A DNA stretch of 64,000 nt from Enterococcus sp. 9D6_DIV0238. GTDB taxonomy: Bacteria; Bacillota; Bacilli; Lactobacillales; Enterococcaceae. The notes under the pieces were generated by a model. That model was not told the origin of the DNA and searched no databases. It worked only from the letters and a program-made list of their open reading frames with translations. The translations under genes and the position numbers were made by a program. Shown in pieces: positions 18,153-28,767 of the stretch. Positions within the stretch are counted from its first letter, which is position 1. Each line of letters begins with the position of its first letter. The DNA lies in assembly GCF_002174455.2 (NCBI RefSeq), contig NZ_CP147246.1:771501-835500 (forward strand). The letters are read 5' to 3'.

Positions 18153-19487
18153 TTATAGAACGTTTCTTGTTGTATTACTCAATAATGTTTCATAGGCTTG
18201 CTCAAATTTTTGAACATCTCCAGCACCCATAAAAATAATCACAGCATTTTCATGATCTAATAGCGGTGAAACATTATCCTCTTTAATTACTTGGCCGCCT
18301 TTTTCGATCTTATTACCCAAATCTTCGATTTTCACATCGCCTTTTTGTTCTCTTGCCGATCCAAAAATATCACACAAGTAAACATGATCTGCTAAATCTA
18401 ATGCATCTGCGAATTCATCCATCAATGCAATCGTCCGTGTAAAGGTATGAGGTTGGAACACAGCGATAATTTCTTTATCAGGATATTTTTGACGTGCGCC
18501 ATCGATCGTCGCCATGATTTCAGTCGGATGATGTGCGTAATCATCAACAATGATCATATCTGATACTTTTTTCTCAGTAAAACGGCGTTTAACGCCTGCA
18601 AAAGTCAGCATTTCTGCTGCAACTTTAGACATATCCAGTTTTTCAAAGTAGGCAACTGCGATCACACCAAGTGCGTTCATGATATTGTGTTGACCAAAAG
18701 CCGGTAAAACAAAGTGCCCTACAAATTCATCTTTATGGTAAACATCAAAAGAAGAACCTTGTGTTGTTCGTTGAATATTTTTAGCCTGAATATCATCATC
18801 ATCATTCAACCCATAATAATAAATCGGCACATCTGCTGATAATTGGCGCAAATATTTGTCATCTCCATAAGCAAAAATACCTTTTTTCACTTGTGCTGCC
18901 ATTGTTTGGAATGCTGAATAAACATCTTCGATACTCTTATAATAATCAGGATGATCGAAATCGATGTTCGTCATGATTGCATAATCGGGTGAATAAGCAA
19001 GAAAATGACGGCGATATTCACAAGCTTCAAAAGCGAAGAACTGCGCTTTAGGATCCCCATGTCCTGTCCCGTCACCAATCAAATAGCTTGTTGGTGCGAT
19101 TCCTGTCAATACATGAGAAAGTAAACCTGTCGTACTTGTTTTCCCATGAGAACCAGTCACTGCAACGCTTGTATAAGGCTGAATAAAACGTCCGATAAAA
19201 TCATGGTAACGAATGATTTCAGCACCTAACTCTTTTGCACGAACCAATTCTTCATGTGTATCCGGAAACGCATTTCCAGCGATAACAACCATATCTTTCG
19301 TGATATTGTCTGCGTTGAATGGTAGGATCTTCACTCCAGCCTTTTCTAGATCACGCTGTGTAAAGAAATATTCTTCTACATCAGACCCTTGCACACGATA
19401 CCCTTTCTCAAATAAAACAAGAGCCAATGAACTCATTCCAGAACCTTTTATGCCAACAAAATGATGTAATTTTTCTTGATTGCTCAT
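18153..19487 (-). CDS. murC: UDP-N-acetylmuramate--L-alanine ligase
   Basis: Adds the first amino acid, L-alanine, to UDP-MurNAc in peptidoglycan synthesis. The 444-residue protein has an N-terminal Rossmann-like domain ([11 protein letters not shown]), the central ATP loop [12 protein letters not shown] at about 109-120, and the C-terminal ligase domain with [10 protein letters not shown]. It is a short transcription unit, apart from the other mur genes; the gene upstream encodes an unknown disordered protein. Confidence 0.96.
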   Translation of the reverse strand: MSNQEKLHHFVGIKGSGMSSLALVLFEKGYRVQGSDVEEYFFTQRDLEKAGVKILPFNADNITKDMVVIAGNAFPDTHEELVRAKELGAEIIRYHDFIGRFIQPYTSVAVTGSHGKTSTTGLLSHVLTGIAPTSYLIGDGTGHGDPKAQFFAFEACEYRRHFLAYSPDYAIMTNIDFDHPDYYKSIEDVYSAFQTMAAQVKKGIFAYGDDKYLRQLSADVPIYYYGLNDDDDIQAKNIQRTTQGSSFDVYHKDEFVGHFVLPAFGQHNIMNALGVIAVAYFEKLDMSKVAAEMLTFAGVKRRFTEKKVSDMIIVDDYAHHPTEIMATIDGARQKYPDKEIIAVFQPHTFTRTIALMDEFADALDLADHVYLCDIFGSAREQKGDVKIEDLGNKIEKGGQVIKEDNVSPLLDHENAVIIFMGAGDVQKFEQAYETLLSNTTRNVL

Positions 19488-19628
19488 TATAATCCTCTTT
19501 TCCTGAAATCTCTATGTAAATTCTGTTTTCTTATAATAGTCAGCAAATGCATGCTACCCATTATCGTACAAAATCACAAAATAATCAACCCAAAAATAGT
19601 TGTGCTGCCTTACTATTTTAAAAGACAC

Positions 19629-19665
19629 AAAAAGTTGAGACAAAACCAGTGACTGTTTTGTCTCA
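19629..19665 (-). terminator. Terminator of unknown gene upstream of murC
   Basis: TGAGACAAAAC (19636-19646) and GTTTTGTCTCA (19655-19665) form a perfect 11-pair stem with a short T run on the minus strand. Same sequence style as other intergenic hairpins in this window. Confidence 0.8.
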
Positions 19666-19673
19666 GAATACTC

Positions 19674-20561
19674 CTAATTAAAATACTTGCTATTTTCTAA
19701 TTCCATACTTGAATCTTCAATGATACCACTTAATGGTTTATCTAAAATACCGCGTTTTTTTTCGCTTTCGGCCTCTGCTACTTTTTGACCATAAGCTGTT
19801 TGGCTCTTCGCATTTGCTTTGGCTGTTTTTAACTCTTTTCTAGAACGCGGCAGTGTTTGGCTGATATCATCTTTACCAAAACGTTCCATATCTGGTTTGA
19901 TTTGTTGGTACTGACGTCTTGTCACAGGAATCTCAGGTGTTTCTTTCGGAATGTTGAATTTTTTTACCGTCGGATCTTCATTTCCTTTGACTTGAAACGC
20001 TGCTGGCTCATCATCAAATAACAGATACGAATTTTTATCTTTTTTCATCGCCGTAGCCAGCTCTTGTTCTGTTAGCGCTGGCGTTTTTTTTTCCGGGATC
20101 ACAGACGCCGGGATATACTTTGGTACGAAGTAAGAACGAGCTTCATACGTATAATCTCTTGATGTTGCCTTTTTGTCTCGGTTCGTAGATGAGCTGCTAA
20201 ATCCATAGCTATTTCTTTTCGGCATATTACCAAATAGATTTGTTTTTTGCTTTGTTGTTGTTTTATTGTGACTCATCATATAGTTTGGCAGATTCGACTT
20301 GTGTTGGGCAAGTTCGGCCATCTGCTCCGGGCTATGAGAGACATTGTTATTATTCGTTTGAGTCGGTTGCTTTGTCATTGTCGGCTGAGCTGTGATTGGA
20401 TCGATCACTGGCGCCTGAGGTTGTACGGATGTCGTATTTGTCAACATTGGTTCATCTTGAAACAATGTTCGTTTATTTTCTGAGGTTAGTTTTACACCTA
20501 AATCATCGTCATAAGCTGGAAAACGAAAATGTTTTCTTTTGATTTGTGCTGGGTTTTCCAT
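19674..20561 (-). CDS. Unknown, largely disordered protein
   Basis: I do not recognise this 295-residue product. It has no membrane segment or signal peptide. The sequence is low-complexity, rich in Lys, Gln, Thr, Asn and Ser, with a polar stretch TMTKQPTQTNNNN at about 60-75 and short hydrophobic-aromatic islands such as SYLLFDDEPAAF and RSYFVPKYIP that could be docking motifs. The N-terminus IKRKHFRFPAYDDD is basic. It is a single-gene unit ahead of murC. A scaffold or cell-division partner is conceivable but not supported directly. Confidence 0.75.
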   Translation of the reverse strand: MENPAQIKRKHFRFPAYDDDLGVKLTSENKRTLFQDEPMLTNTTSVQPQAPVIDPITAQPTMTKQPTQTNNNNVSHSPEQMAELAQHKSNLPNYMMSHNKTTTKQKTNLFGNMPKRNSYGFSSSSTNRDKKATSRDYTYEARSYFVPKYIPASVIPEKKTPALTEQELATAMKKDKNSYLLFDDEPAAFQVKGNEDPTVKKFNIPKETPEIPVTRRQYQQIKPDMERFGKDDISQTLPRSRKELKTAKANAKSQTAYGQKVAEAESEKKRGILDKPLSGIIEDSSMELENSKYFN

Positions 20562-20710
20562 TTGGATTCAGTCCTTTTATTGTACTTTCTGTCAATTCTA
20601 CCATAAGTTACTGGATTTCTAAACAATTTGCCTTAACTTTTCTCTTTTCTTACTGATCTTTTACGTCAGTTCATTTTTTCATTGCGCAAAGTAAGAGATG
20701 TTTTTCGCAC

Positions 20711-20756
20711 AAAAAAAGCCATCGAAACAAATTAGCTACTTTGTTTCGACAGCTTT
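20711..20756 (-). terminator. asnS terminator
   Basis: TCGAAACAAA and TTTGTTTCGA pair, extended by AAAGC/GCTTT arms, with a T run on the minus strand. Confidence 0.88.
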
Positions 20757-20769
20757 TCGTAAGAATTTT

Positions 20770-22068
20770 TTATGGATAAATACGATTCAATAAGCGTGGG
20801 AATGGACTTGCTTCACGAACATGTTCGATTCCAGCGAGCCAAGTCACTGTACGTTCTAAACCTAAACCAAATCCTGAGTGCGGTACTGATCCATAACGAC
20901 GTAAGTCTAAATACCAAGCGTATTCTGCTTCATCTAGATTATGGTTACGAATTTGCTCTAATAGATAATCATGATCGACAGCACGTTCTGAACCGCCAAT
21001 GATTTCGCCATACCCTTCCGGTGCGATCATATCCGCACAAATCACAACATCATCACGTGTAGGATGTGGTTTCATATAAAAGGCTTTGATCGCTTTTGGA
21101 TAGTTCAAAATAAATACAGGACGATCAAAAGAATTTGCGATAAAGGTTTCATGCGGTGAACCAAAATCATCTCCCCATTCAATATCATCAAATCCATTTT
21201 CTTTCAGTAATTCAACCGCTTCGTCATAAGAAATACGCGGGAATGGTAATTGTGTATATTTTTTCAAGACTTCTCTATCACGTCCTAAAACATCAAGAGC
21301 GTAATCACAATTATCCAATACACTTTGAACCAAGAAAGCTACATACTGCTCTTGGACTTCCAAACTTTCTTCTTGATGCATAAAGGCCATCTCAGGCTCG
21401 ATCATCCAAAATTCGATCAAGTGACGGCGTGTTTTAGATTTTTCTGCTCTAAAGGTCGGTCCGAATGAGAATACTTTCCCAAAAGCTAAAGCTGCTGCTT
21501 CCATATACAATTGACCACTTTGAGATAGGTACGCTTTTTGATCGAAATAATTCGTTTCAAATAAATCTGTCGTGCCTTCTGCTGTGCTGGCTGTTAAAAT
21601 CGGCGGATCGATTTTTACGAAGTTGTTTTTATTGAAAAATTCATATGTCGCACGAATGATTTCGTTACGGATCTGCATAATTGCATGCTGACGGGATGAA
21701 CGCAGCCATAAATGACGGTGATCCATCAAGAAGTCTGTTCCATGCTCTTTAGGTGTAATTGGATATTCATGACTTTCACCGATCACTTCGATGCCAGTCA
21801 CACCGATCTCATAACCAAATTTCGAGCGGCTATCTTCTCTGATTTCACCAGTGATCCAAACAGAGGTTTCTTGCGTTAAGCTTTTCGCTAATTGAAAGAC
21901 CTCTTCAGGAACTTCACTTTTGACAACGATCCCTTGAAAATAAGCTGTCCCATCACGTAATTGTAAAAAAGCGATCTTCCCGCTTGAACGTTTATTGGCG
22001 ATCCAAGCGCCGATTTTTACGGTTTCCCCCACATGATGTTTTGAATCAATAATTTGAATTTGTTCCAC
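20770..22068 (-). CDS. asnS: Asparaginyl-tRNA synthetase
   Basis: Charges tRNA-Asn with asparagine. The 432-residue product has an OB-fold anticodon-binding domain (about 1-110, with [15 protein letters not shown]) and a class II catalytic core (motif 2 [23 protein letters not shown], in part; motif 3 [13 protein letters not shown]). The frame is open to 22137, inside aspB, but the GTG at 22068 is chosen: GGAGAG lies seven bases upstream and the protein then begins as other AsnS do. Follows aspB in the Bacillus-type order dinG-ypmB-aspB-asnS. Confidence 0.95.
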   Translation of the reverse strand: MEQIQIIDSKHHVGETVKIGAWIANKRSSGKIAFLQLRDGTAYFQGIVVKSEVPEEVFQLAKSLTQETSVWITGEIREDSRSKFGYEIGVTGIEVIGESHEYPITPKEHGTDFLMDHRHLWLRSSRQHAIMQIRNEIIRATYEFFNKNNFVKIDPPILTASTAEGTTDLFETNYFDQKAYLSQSGQLYMEAAALAFGKVFSFGPTFRAEKSKTRRHLIEFWMIEPEMAFMHQEESLEVQEQYVAFLVQSVLDNCDYALDVLGRDREVLKKYTQLPFPRISYDEAVELLKENGFDDIEWGDDFGSPHETFIANSFDRPVFILNYPKAIKAFYMKPHPTRDDVVICADMIAPEGYGEIIGGSERAVDHDYLLEQIRNHNLDEAEYAWYLDLRRYGSVPHSGFGLGLERTVTWLAGIEHVREASPFPRLLNRIYP

Positions 22069-22114
22069 AATCGTCTCTCCATTCATTTCTTTTTTGCCAT
22101 CCCGAATTGAGTAT

Positions 22115-23305
22115 TTATTTTGCTGATTTTGCTTCAATAAATGCGGTGATCCGCTTTGCCGCTTCTTCTAATGTTTGCAGATCTGTCGCATAACTGATCC
22201 GAACATTTTCCGGCGCACCAAATCCTGCTCCTGTGACTAATGCGACATGTGCTTCTGCCAATAAGTCATCCACCCATTTTGTCACATCAGTATAGCCGCA
22301 AAGATCCATCGTTTCTTTGATATTTGGAAATAGGTAAAAGGCACCTTGCGGCTTTTCCATTCTGAAGCCTGGAATTGCTGCAAAAAGTGGGTATATTTTG
22401 TTTAGACGCTCTTCAAAAGCCTGTCTCATTGTTTCCACAGTATCCTGTTCACCACTCAAAGCCTCAATTGCGGCATATTGACTGACTGCTGTCGGATTGC
22501 TCGTTGATTGTGAAGCGATGTCGTTCATTGCACTAATAATTGCTTGATCTCCTACTGCATAGCCAATTCGCCAGCCGGTCATCGCATAGCTTTTAGAAAC
22601 ACCATTGATAATGATGGTCTGCTTTTGGATTTCTTCTGATAAGGTTGCTATAGGAGTAAAAACAGCGCCATTATAAACCAATTTACCATAAATATCGTCT
22701 GAGACAATCAAAACATCATGGGAGACAGCCCAGTCACCGATTTTTCTTAATTCTTCTTCTGTGTAAATCATCCCTGTAGGATTGGAAGGTGAGTTTAGGA
22801 TCAAAATTTTTGTTTTGTCTGTTCGTGCTTTTTCTAGCTGTTCCACAGTAACCTTAAATTTTTCTTCCTGTGCACATGTAATGAATACTGGTACTCCCTC
22901 AGCTAATTTCACCTGTTCACCATAACTCACCCAATAAGGAACCGGAATGATCACTTCATCCAATGGGTTTAAGACTGCTTGAAAAAGTAAGTATAAAGCA
23001 AATTTAGCGCCATCAGTGACAATAACATTTTCCATCTGATATTTTAATTGATAATTGCTTTGAATATATTCTGCGACTGCTTGCCTTAATTCTTTAATAC
23101 CGGCAGATGGTGTATAGTAGCTGGCTTGACCACTCTCGATCGCTCGAATCGCTGCCTGCTGGATATTTTTAGGTGTCATAAAATCTGGTTCACCAACTGT
23201 TAAACTCAACACATCCTGGCCTTGAGCTTTTAGGGCATTTGCTTTGGCTGAAGCCGCCAAGGTTACTGAAGGTTCTAATTTTTGTGCACGCGTTGATATC
23301 TCCAT
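22115..23305 (-). CDS. aspB: Aspartate aminotransferase (pyridoxal phosphate)
   Basis: Class I aminotransferase of 396 residues that exchanges the amino group between aspartate and 2-oxoglutarate, feeding aspartate to the neighbouring asparagine-tRNA and Asd pathways. The PLP lysine is in [13 protein letters not shown] (about residue 236), with NSPSNPTG and the arginine in NVRISYA. The ATG at 23305 is used rather than 23323 because GGAG lies eight bases upstream and the family begins [13 protein letters not shown]. Member of the dinG-aspB-asnS cluster. Confidence 0.93.
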   Translation of the reverse strand: MEISTRAQKLEPSVTLAASAKANALKAQGQDVLSLTVGEPDFMTPKNIQQAAIRAIESGQASYYTPSAGIKELRQAVAEYIQSNYQLKYQMENVIVTDGAKFALYLLFQAVLNPLDEVIIPVPYWVSYGEQVKLAEGVPVFITCAQEEKFKVTVEQLEKARTDKTKILILNSPSNPTGMIYTEEELRKIGDWAVSHDVLIVSDDIYGKLVYNGAVFTPIATLSEEIQKQTIIINGVSKSYAMTGWRIGYAVGDQAIISAMNDIASQSTSNPTAVSQYAAIEALSGEQDTVETMRQAFEERLNKIYPLFAAIPGFRMEKPQGAFYLFPNIKETMDLCGYTDVTKWVDDLLAEAHVALVTGAGFGAPENVRISYATDLQTLEEAAKRITAFIEAKSAK

Positions 23306-23394
23306 ACGGTTTACTCCATTCATTTTTTATTCTTCATTTTTCATGTGTTGCGTTACCTGTTTTTTTACTTCTTACAATAGCATAAAACGTCTCG

Positions 23395-23901
23395 TCAGAC
23401 ATTTTTTATGATCATGATTTCTTCTGCTTTTTCAAATGACAATAAGTAGTAAGATAAGGCACCGTCATCGTTTTTAGTAATAACTTCCCATGTAGGTTTA
23501 TCCTCGTATAGACCTAAGCTGATTTTTTGTATGTCTTTTTCTTTGTAATCCGTGCTCATGATCTGGCGAATGTGTCCTTCTTCTACCCCGTCTTTTTGAT
23601 TTAGTACAGTAATGTTCTTCCCTGATTTCGGAATGATGACGACTAATTCTTCTCCTTTAGCATCTTTTCCCGTCACTGCAAAGGAGGTTTCTTTCCTAGT
23701 AAACCAGTAAAAGTTATCGACTGATTCAAGTTGAGCATACTCTTTTGCGATTGCTGTAGCTTCTTTTTCAGCTTGTTTCCACGGATGAGTTGCCCGTACA
23801 TAGAAAATGACAACCAGAACGATCATCACTAATAAGGCTGTAATGATTCCTAAAAGAATCTTTCTTTTTCTCACTTCATTTTGTTCTTTTTTTTCCTGCA
23901 A
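23395..23901 (-). CDS. TseB/YpmB-like membrane-anchored protein (DUF5590)
   Basis: The 168-residue protein has a short basic cytosolic N-terminus, one membrane helix (about 14-33) and an extracellular domain with two cystatin-like halves. In Bacillus the homologue YpmB, renamed TseB, sits in the same gene order (dinG-ypmA-ypmB-aspB-asnS) and influences wall elongation through a penicillin-binding protein. Identity here rests on that order and on overall layout. Start is TTG. Confidence 0.75.
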   Translation of the reverse strand: MQEKKEQNEVRKRKILLGIITALLVMIVLVVIFYVRATHPWKQAEKEATAIAKEYAQLESVDNFYWFTRKETSFAVTGKDAKGEELVVIIPKSGKNITVLNQKDGVEEGHIRQIMSTDYKEKDIQKISLGLYEDKPTWEVITKNDDGALSYYLLSFEKAEEIMIIKNV

Positions 23902-23987
23902 TCGCCTCGCCCTTTCCTTACTTACTGGCTATCATTATAGCAGAAAACTATTTTTAATTTAATAGTTAGCAAGTAAATTTCTTTTTG

Positions 23988-26753
23988 TCAGCTATTTAAA
24001 AAATCAGCCAATTCTGTCGTTATTTCATTTAATGGTGCTTCTTTCACTGGTAAATTCTTTGGCAGAGCCTTGATCATTTGTTTCCCGTATTTTGCCGTGA
24101 TCAAACGACGATCTAAAACGATCATCGCACCTTTATCTTTATTTGAACGAATCAAGCGACCTAATGCTTGCCGTAAACGTAAAGTTGCTTTCGGCAATGC
24201 TTCATGGGCAAACGCCTGGATGCCTTTTTCCTCTAAGTACTCATAACGTGCTTTTACAAACGGCCGCTGAGGATTTTCAAAAGGCAAACGAGTAACGATC
24301 AGAAGGGATAAGGTATCACCTGGCAAATCTACCCCTTCCCAAAAGCTATCTGCTCCTAACAAAATACTATTTTTAGAATGAATGAATCGTTTTAAGATTT
24401 TTTCTCGACTTCCGCTGATTCCTTGGGCCAAAAGTTCCCGCCCATCATTAAGAAAAGCCTGATGCAGGCGATGATAGACGCTTGAAAGAATCTCATGAGA
24501 GGTAAAGAGCACTAAAATAGAACGATCCTGCTTTGAAATTTCCTGAATAACCGTTGCAATGTAGGCTGAAAATTCAGCATTATTCACTTGATTGACGGCA
24601 ATACCATCCGTTGGAATATACAAACGAGCATGCTGTTCATAGTCATAAGGATCAGGCAGTGTCTTGAATAAGGCATCGGGCACACCTAATTTATTTGGCA
24701 AATATTTTTTATCTCTACCAAACTTTAATGTCCCACCAGTATATAGAATACGCTGATACCGCTCATACCATGTTGTTGTAGGTAAAATACTCGCTTCCAG
24801 ATCATTGATAGCTAAAGCACCATACCCTTGCGAAGTACAGCTGTACTCCTTGATCCAGCGCGGCTGCCATTCATTTACATAAATATCAAAACACTCGTGT
24901 AAACGGTCGATTTGTTCAAAAAACTGCAGCAACCGTACAAAAACGATTCGATCAGAAGAGGTATACTTTTCTAAATGTTCTTCAATTGATTGCTGAATTC
25001 TTTTTTGGATCTCTCTCATTTCAGATAATAAGATCTCAATTTTTTGAATTGAAGATTCTCCTTCTAAAGACAGCTGATCGAACAATGATTTGACTAACAG
25101 TTCTGTCTCCATCGATTGTCGCTTTTGCTTTGGAAATAAAGTATTGATTTCATAAAAAAGATCACTGAATTCCTCAACTAAGTCAGTAGCTGCTTTACAA
25201 TAGATTCGCAACAAGCGCCGTTCTTCCTTAGCCTCATCGAAGATATGCGTCACTTGATCAAATAACTGTTCTTCTTCTAAATAGAGTGCTAATTGCTTTT
25301 TAAATGATGCATAATTAAATTGACGGTGAGAAATCTTGCCTGCTATGTCTGCTAAATGATGAGCCTCATCAATAATCAAATAAGGGCTTTTGGGCAAAAG
25401 TGCTGTTTCTCTAAGCGATTCTTGTGCTAAAAATGCATGATTGACAATCAAAACATTGCTTTGTTTGACTCTCTTATAAAGAAAGCGGACAAAATCTTCT
25501 TGATACAGCGCATCTTTACTGGATAGAAAATCAATTCCTCGATGAGCAACATCACGCCAAAAAATATGGTTAAAATTGATCAGCTGCAATTCGTCTAAAT
25601 CACCAGTCAGCGTTTCTAGGAGCCAGACCAAAACACCCATTTGATAAAGAGCATATTGCTTTTGCGGCAAAGGATCATTCAATGTCGCTTTAAAGCGCTG
25701 TAAATCAATGTAGTGGCGATGACTTTTGATGATCGTCGCCTGAAGTGGTCTGGGACAAATTCGATTAGCCAGTTGGATATCCTTCTCCAGCAATTGATTT
25801 TGTAAAACAATCGAAACCGTACTAATGATCAATGGCTTTTCTGGTGTTGCTAGATAGCTCAGAGGAAATAAATAACCTAAGCTTTTCCCAGTACCTGTTG
25901 CAGCTTCGATAAACAAGTCTTTGCTTTCATCCTGAGTAAAATGCTCATAAACCAAATTCATCATACGACTTTGTTCCGAACGATAACTTATCGTTTGACC
26001 AAAAATCTTTTCTTTGGTCTTTTTCTTCTTTGGAAATGTCGTTTGACCATACAATTTTTCTTCAAAAAGCGGGACTTCTTTTTTTCTTAATGCGATTCCT
26101 GAAACGACTCGATACTCTTTAGATAATGGTAGAATCTCCTGTTTCATCTCTTCGTAAATGTAATGGATATAACGACTAGTATCCATGCCAGTTTGCTGAC
26201 TCAACTTATCGATAGCTTCCATCGTGATCAGCGGTAATCGGCGCATCTTCGCTTCGATCAATAATAGCAATTCCGCAGTGACCTGTGCATCACTATCTGC
26301 TTGATGCGGATTATCGTGAACTAATCCTAAGCTTTCAGACAAATCACCCAAACGAAAACTTTTTTCCGTTGGTAAAACAATTTGTGACAGCTCAACTGTA
26401 TCGATTCCAGGAATCTCTAGTTTTGGTGCACCACAGCGAACTAGCTCCTGTGCTAAAAATGAATAGTCAAAATAAATATTATGAGCGACAAACACAGTAT
26501 CTGCCAAAAGATTGTAGATCGTCAGTGCAACATCTTCGAAATAAGGAGCTTTTTGGACTCTACTATTACTGATACCTGTCAGTTTTTGAATTTGTGGAGA
26601 AATAGCTTGATTGGGGTTGATATCTGTTGCAAATCGGGAAATGATTTTTCCGTCTTGGATCAGCACGCAGCCGAATTGGATGATTCGGTCAATTGTCGAA
26701 TCTGTACCTGTTGTTTCAATATCGACCACTGCATATATTTGACTTTTCTTCAT
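23988..26753 (-). CDS. dinG: 3-prime-5-prime exonuclease/helicase DinG
   Basis: The 921-residue protein has an N-terminal DnaQ-type exonuclease (about 1-170; VDIETTG, HNIYFDYSFL, HQADSDAQ) joined to a superfamily 2 helicase (Walker A EAATGTGKSLGY, DEAH box in IIDEAHHLAD, C-terminal QALGRLIRS). The Firmicutes form lacks the iron-sulfur cysteines of E. coli DinG and is known more as a nuclease. It is promoter-proximal in the dinG-tseB-aspB-asnS cluster. DEAH is intact and the exonuclease Asp/Glu residues are present. Confidence 0.93.
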   Translation of the reverse strand: MKKSQIYAVVDIETTGTDSTIDRIIQFGCVLIQDGKIISRFATDINPNQAISPQIQKLTGISNSRVQKAPYFEDVALTIYNLLADTVFVAHNIYFDYSFLAQELVRCGAPKLEIPGIDTVELSQIVLPTEKSFRLGDLSESLGLVHDNPHQADSDAQVTAELLLLIEAKMRRLPLITMEAIDKLSQQTGMDTSRYIHYIYEEMKQEILPLSKEYRVVSGIALRKKEVPLFEEKLYGQTTFPKKKKTKEKIFGQTISYRSEQSRMMNLVYEHFTQDESKDLFIEAATGTGKSLGYLFPLSYLATPEKPLIISTVSIVLQNQLLEKDIQLANRICPRPLQATIIKSHRHYIDLQRFKATLNDPLPQKQYALYQMGVLVWLLETLTGDLDELQLINFNHIFWRDVAHRGIDFLSSKDALYQEDFVRFLYKRVKQSNVLIVNHAFLAQESLRETALLPKSPYLIIDEAHHLADIAGKISHRQFNYASFKKQLALYLEEEQLFDQVTHIFDEAKEERRLLRIYCKAATDLVEEFSDLFYEINTLFPKQKRQSMETELLVKSLFDQLSLEGESSIQKIEILLSEMREIQKRIQQSIEEHLEKYTSSDRIVFVRLLQFFEQIDRLHECFDIYVNEWQPRWIKEYSCTSQGYGALAINDLEASILPTTTWYERYQRILYTGGTLKFGRDKKYLPNKLGVPDALFKTLPDPYDYEQHARLYIPTDGIAVNQVNNAEFSAYIATVIQEISKQDRSILVLFTSHEILSSVYHRLHQAFLNDGRELLAQGISGSREKILKRFIHSKNSILLGADSFWEGVDLPGDTLSLLIVTRLPFENPQRPFVKARYEYLEEKGIQAFAHEALPKATLRLRQALGRLIRSNKDKGAMIVLDRRLITAKYGKQMIKALPKNLPVKEAPLNEITTELADFLNS

Positions 26754-26837
26754 TGCTTCCCCGCCTTTCTCTACCCTTGACGATTATACTACAAAACGAC
26801 ATTTTTTTTTAGTCTTAGTTGATAGCATTTAATAAAT

Positions 26838-26884
26838 TAAAAAGACTTGAGAGACAACGTATTGCGTTATCTCTCAAGCCTTTT
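26838..26884 (-). terminator. Terminator of unknown gene 26926-28437
   Basis: CTTGAGAGA (26846-26854) pairs with TCTCTCAAG (26870-26878), extended by AAAAG/CTTTT, with T run on the minus strand. Confidence 0.85.
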
Positions 26885-26925
26885 AACCGCCACTTATCAT
26901 TTTTAGGCTGAATACGATCAAAAAT

Positions 26926-28437
26926 TTATTTTTCGACAGGCATCAAGCTTAGATTTTGCATATATTGATCCATTAAAATATACCCTTCCAAACGGCGTAA
27001 TAAATCAACAGAACAACGAACTTTCTTCCCAAATAAAGAACGACTGTATGCAAGTTCACGCATTTCTTGTAAAAATTCATCTAAAGAAGAAACCAAACTA
27101 GCGCAGCTAAGGCGCCCGCAAATCAGTACATCTTCTTTACGTAAACGAACGACCTGTCCCCAAGAATAATTTAAATATTCCGCCTGATTGATTTGTGCTA
27201 ATAATTCAGAACGCAAGATGCTTTTCTTTTGAACATGATTTTTCTTAGCACCTAAGCGCATCCGTTTATTCATAAAACGTAAATAGATTTCATCTTCTAA
27301 ATTCTCCATTTCTGTTTTAGAGAAATTAGGAATTTTCGCAGGCGCATCTACTGTTTTACTACTCTTAAGCAGTTTTGAAAAACGCGGCCAGTTACTTGGC
27401 GTGGCCTTTTTTGTATTCTTTTTCTTGAAAACTAACGAAGACAGATCAACAGGTGTAAAGGCTGGGCTTTTCACCTCATTTTCATCGACTACAGGTTTTG
27501 GCTCTAGCGCTGATTTATTGCGTTTGAGCTTCATTGTATTTCGTTCTTTTTTTGAAACTGAAGGTTCTACTTCCTCTGTCTTATCTTCTACTTCTTGATT
27601 TGGATAAACTGTAGGTTCTTCTGCTGGGGAATCTTCTTGAACTGGTTTTTCCGCCAATTCGTTCGCCAACTTTTTTTCAGGTTCTCTTGCTGCCTCATCT
27701 TCTGTTTTTGTTTGGACTTCTTCTAACGTCTCTGGTGTTTCAGTCTCATCGATCAATTCAGCTTCTACGGCAACTTCTGAAGGTTCCGCTGATGTTTCTG
27801 TATCCTTTTTTTCTTCCTCGATCACTAGAGGCTGTGCTCTTTTTAGGTGAATGGTTTGGATACTTCTTGATATGACTGGATGACTCTGTTTATTTTGCAG
27901 CTGCATTTGACCTGAGTTAATTGTTTCAGTCAGCTCATTGATCATTTTGCGCAAACGAAAAATCTCATTTGATGTTTCGATCATTTGTTTCATCATTCCC
28001 TGAATCTCACCTGTGTTCAACTCAGACTGGCTTTTAGAAACTAGAGAACGTTCAGTTGGCTCCAGCGTGATTTCTTCAAACCATTTTTTCAGATTCATTC
28101 GTAATTCTCTTCTTGTCGGTTCGAAACTACCCATCAACAGAGTATAATACATCACTTCTGTTTCGACATACATATAGATTTTTTTTACTACTAGTTCTTC
28201 AAAATCTTCTGTTTCATCCCAGCTATCACAAATCGCATCAAAAAAAGCTTCTCCTTCAGCTAAATTTTGATAATCTTTTGCTAGGTTCAGCTTTCGAACC
28301 AGATAAAAAGCATATGGAGTTTCTACATCATCGGCATACACTTCACGGCCTAAATAATCCGGATCAACCTCTTTACAGAGAACTGTTGACCGTTCTTCTT
28401 TTTCTGATTGACGTTGTCGTTTACTAATCGTTCTCAC
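26926..28437 (-). CDS. Unknown three-part protein with acidic linker
   Basis: I do not recognise this 503-residue product. An N-terminal folded region (about 10-130, YLGREVYADDVETPYAFY) is followed by a coiled-coil-like stretch (about 150-185), a long Glu/Thr/Pro-rich linker (about 200-315), a basic segment, and a compact C-terminal part (about 370-503) with LRSELLAQINQAEYLNY. No membrane segment. The GTG at 28437 has GAGG only two bases away; an ATT codon nine bases upstream has AAAGGA at ideal spacing, so the true start is uncertain. Single gene. Confidence 0.75.
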   Translation of the reverse strand: MRTISKRQRQSEKEERSTVLCKEVDPDYLGREVYADDVETPYAFYLVRKLNLAKDYQNLAEGEAFFDAICDSWDETEDFEELVVKKIYMYVETEVMYYTLLMGSFEPTRRELRMNLKKWFEEITLEPTERSLVSKSQSELNTGEIQGMMKQMIETSNEIFRLRKMINELTETINSGQMQLQNKQSHPVISRSIQTIHLKRAQPLVIEEEKKDTETSAEPSEVAVEAELIDETETPETLEEVQTKTEDEAAREPEKKLANELAEKPVQEDSPAEEPTVYPNQEVEDKTEEVEPSVSKKERNTMKLKRNKSALEPKPVVDENEVKSPAFTPVDLSSLVFKKKNTKKATPSNWPRFSKLLKSSKTVDAPAKIPNFSKTEMENLEDEIYLRFMNKRMRLGAKKNHVQKKSILRSELLAQINQAEYLNYSWGQVVRLRKEDVLICGRLSCASLVSSLDEFLQEMRELAYSRSLFGKKVRCSVDLLRRLEGYILMDQYMQNLSLMPVEK

Positions 28438-28716
28438 TTCCTCAATTTTTTTCCTTTATAAATCGTATCATTTTTTTAGAAAAAAGAACACAGTTTCTAT
28501 TCTATTATACCGATAAATTCGTAAAATTGTTCTCATTTTTTTACAAATATCTTCAATTAAACGAAAAACACAGATAATACATACATTTAAACAACATTTA
28601 TTTATTTTTTATTCGCCAATTGAGGAATTCCTGCATCAGAAATGTTTAGTTATCATAAAAGTATCAAGCATCACGTTTCTATTTTTCACTTTGGTTCCTT
28701 TATTTAGCTGATATTA
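28438..28716. other. AT-rich intergenic region
   Basis: Divergent-side spacer between the YjeM-like permease terminator and the unknown gene. It contains a TATAAT (minus strand, about 28504-28509) that could drive the unknown gene, but no good -35. I see no open reading frame, RNA gene or repeat. Confidence 0.4.
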
Positions 28717-28760
28717 AAAAAAAGAGAGAAAATGCTCTACTTTAGCATCTACTCTCTTTT
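28717..28760 (-). terminator. Terminator of APC permease gene
   Basis: AAAAGAGAG pairs with CTCTCTTTT around an inner AATGCT/AGCAT stem; T run follows on the minus strand. Confidence 0.85.
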
Positions 28761-28767
28761 ATTACGC

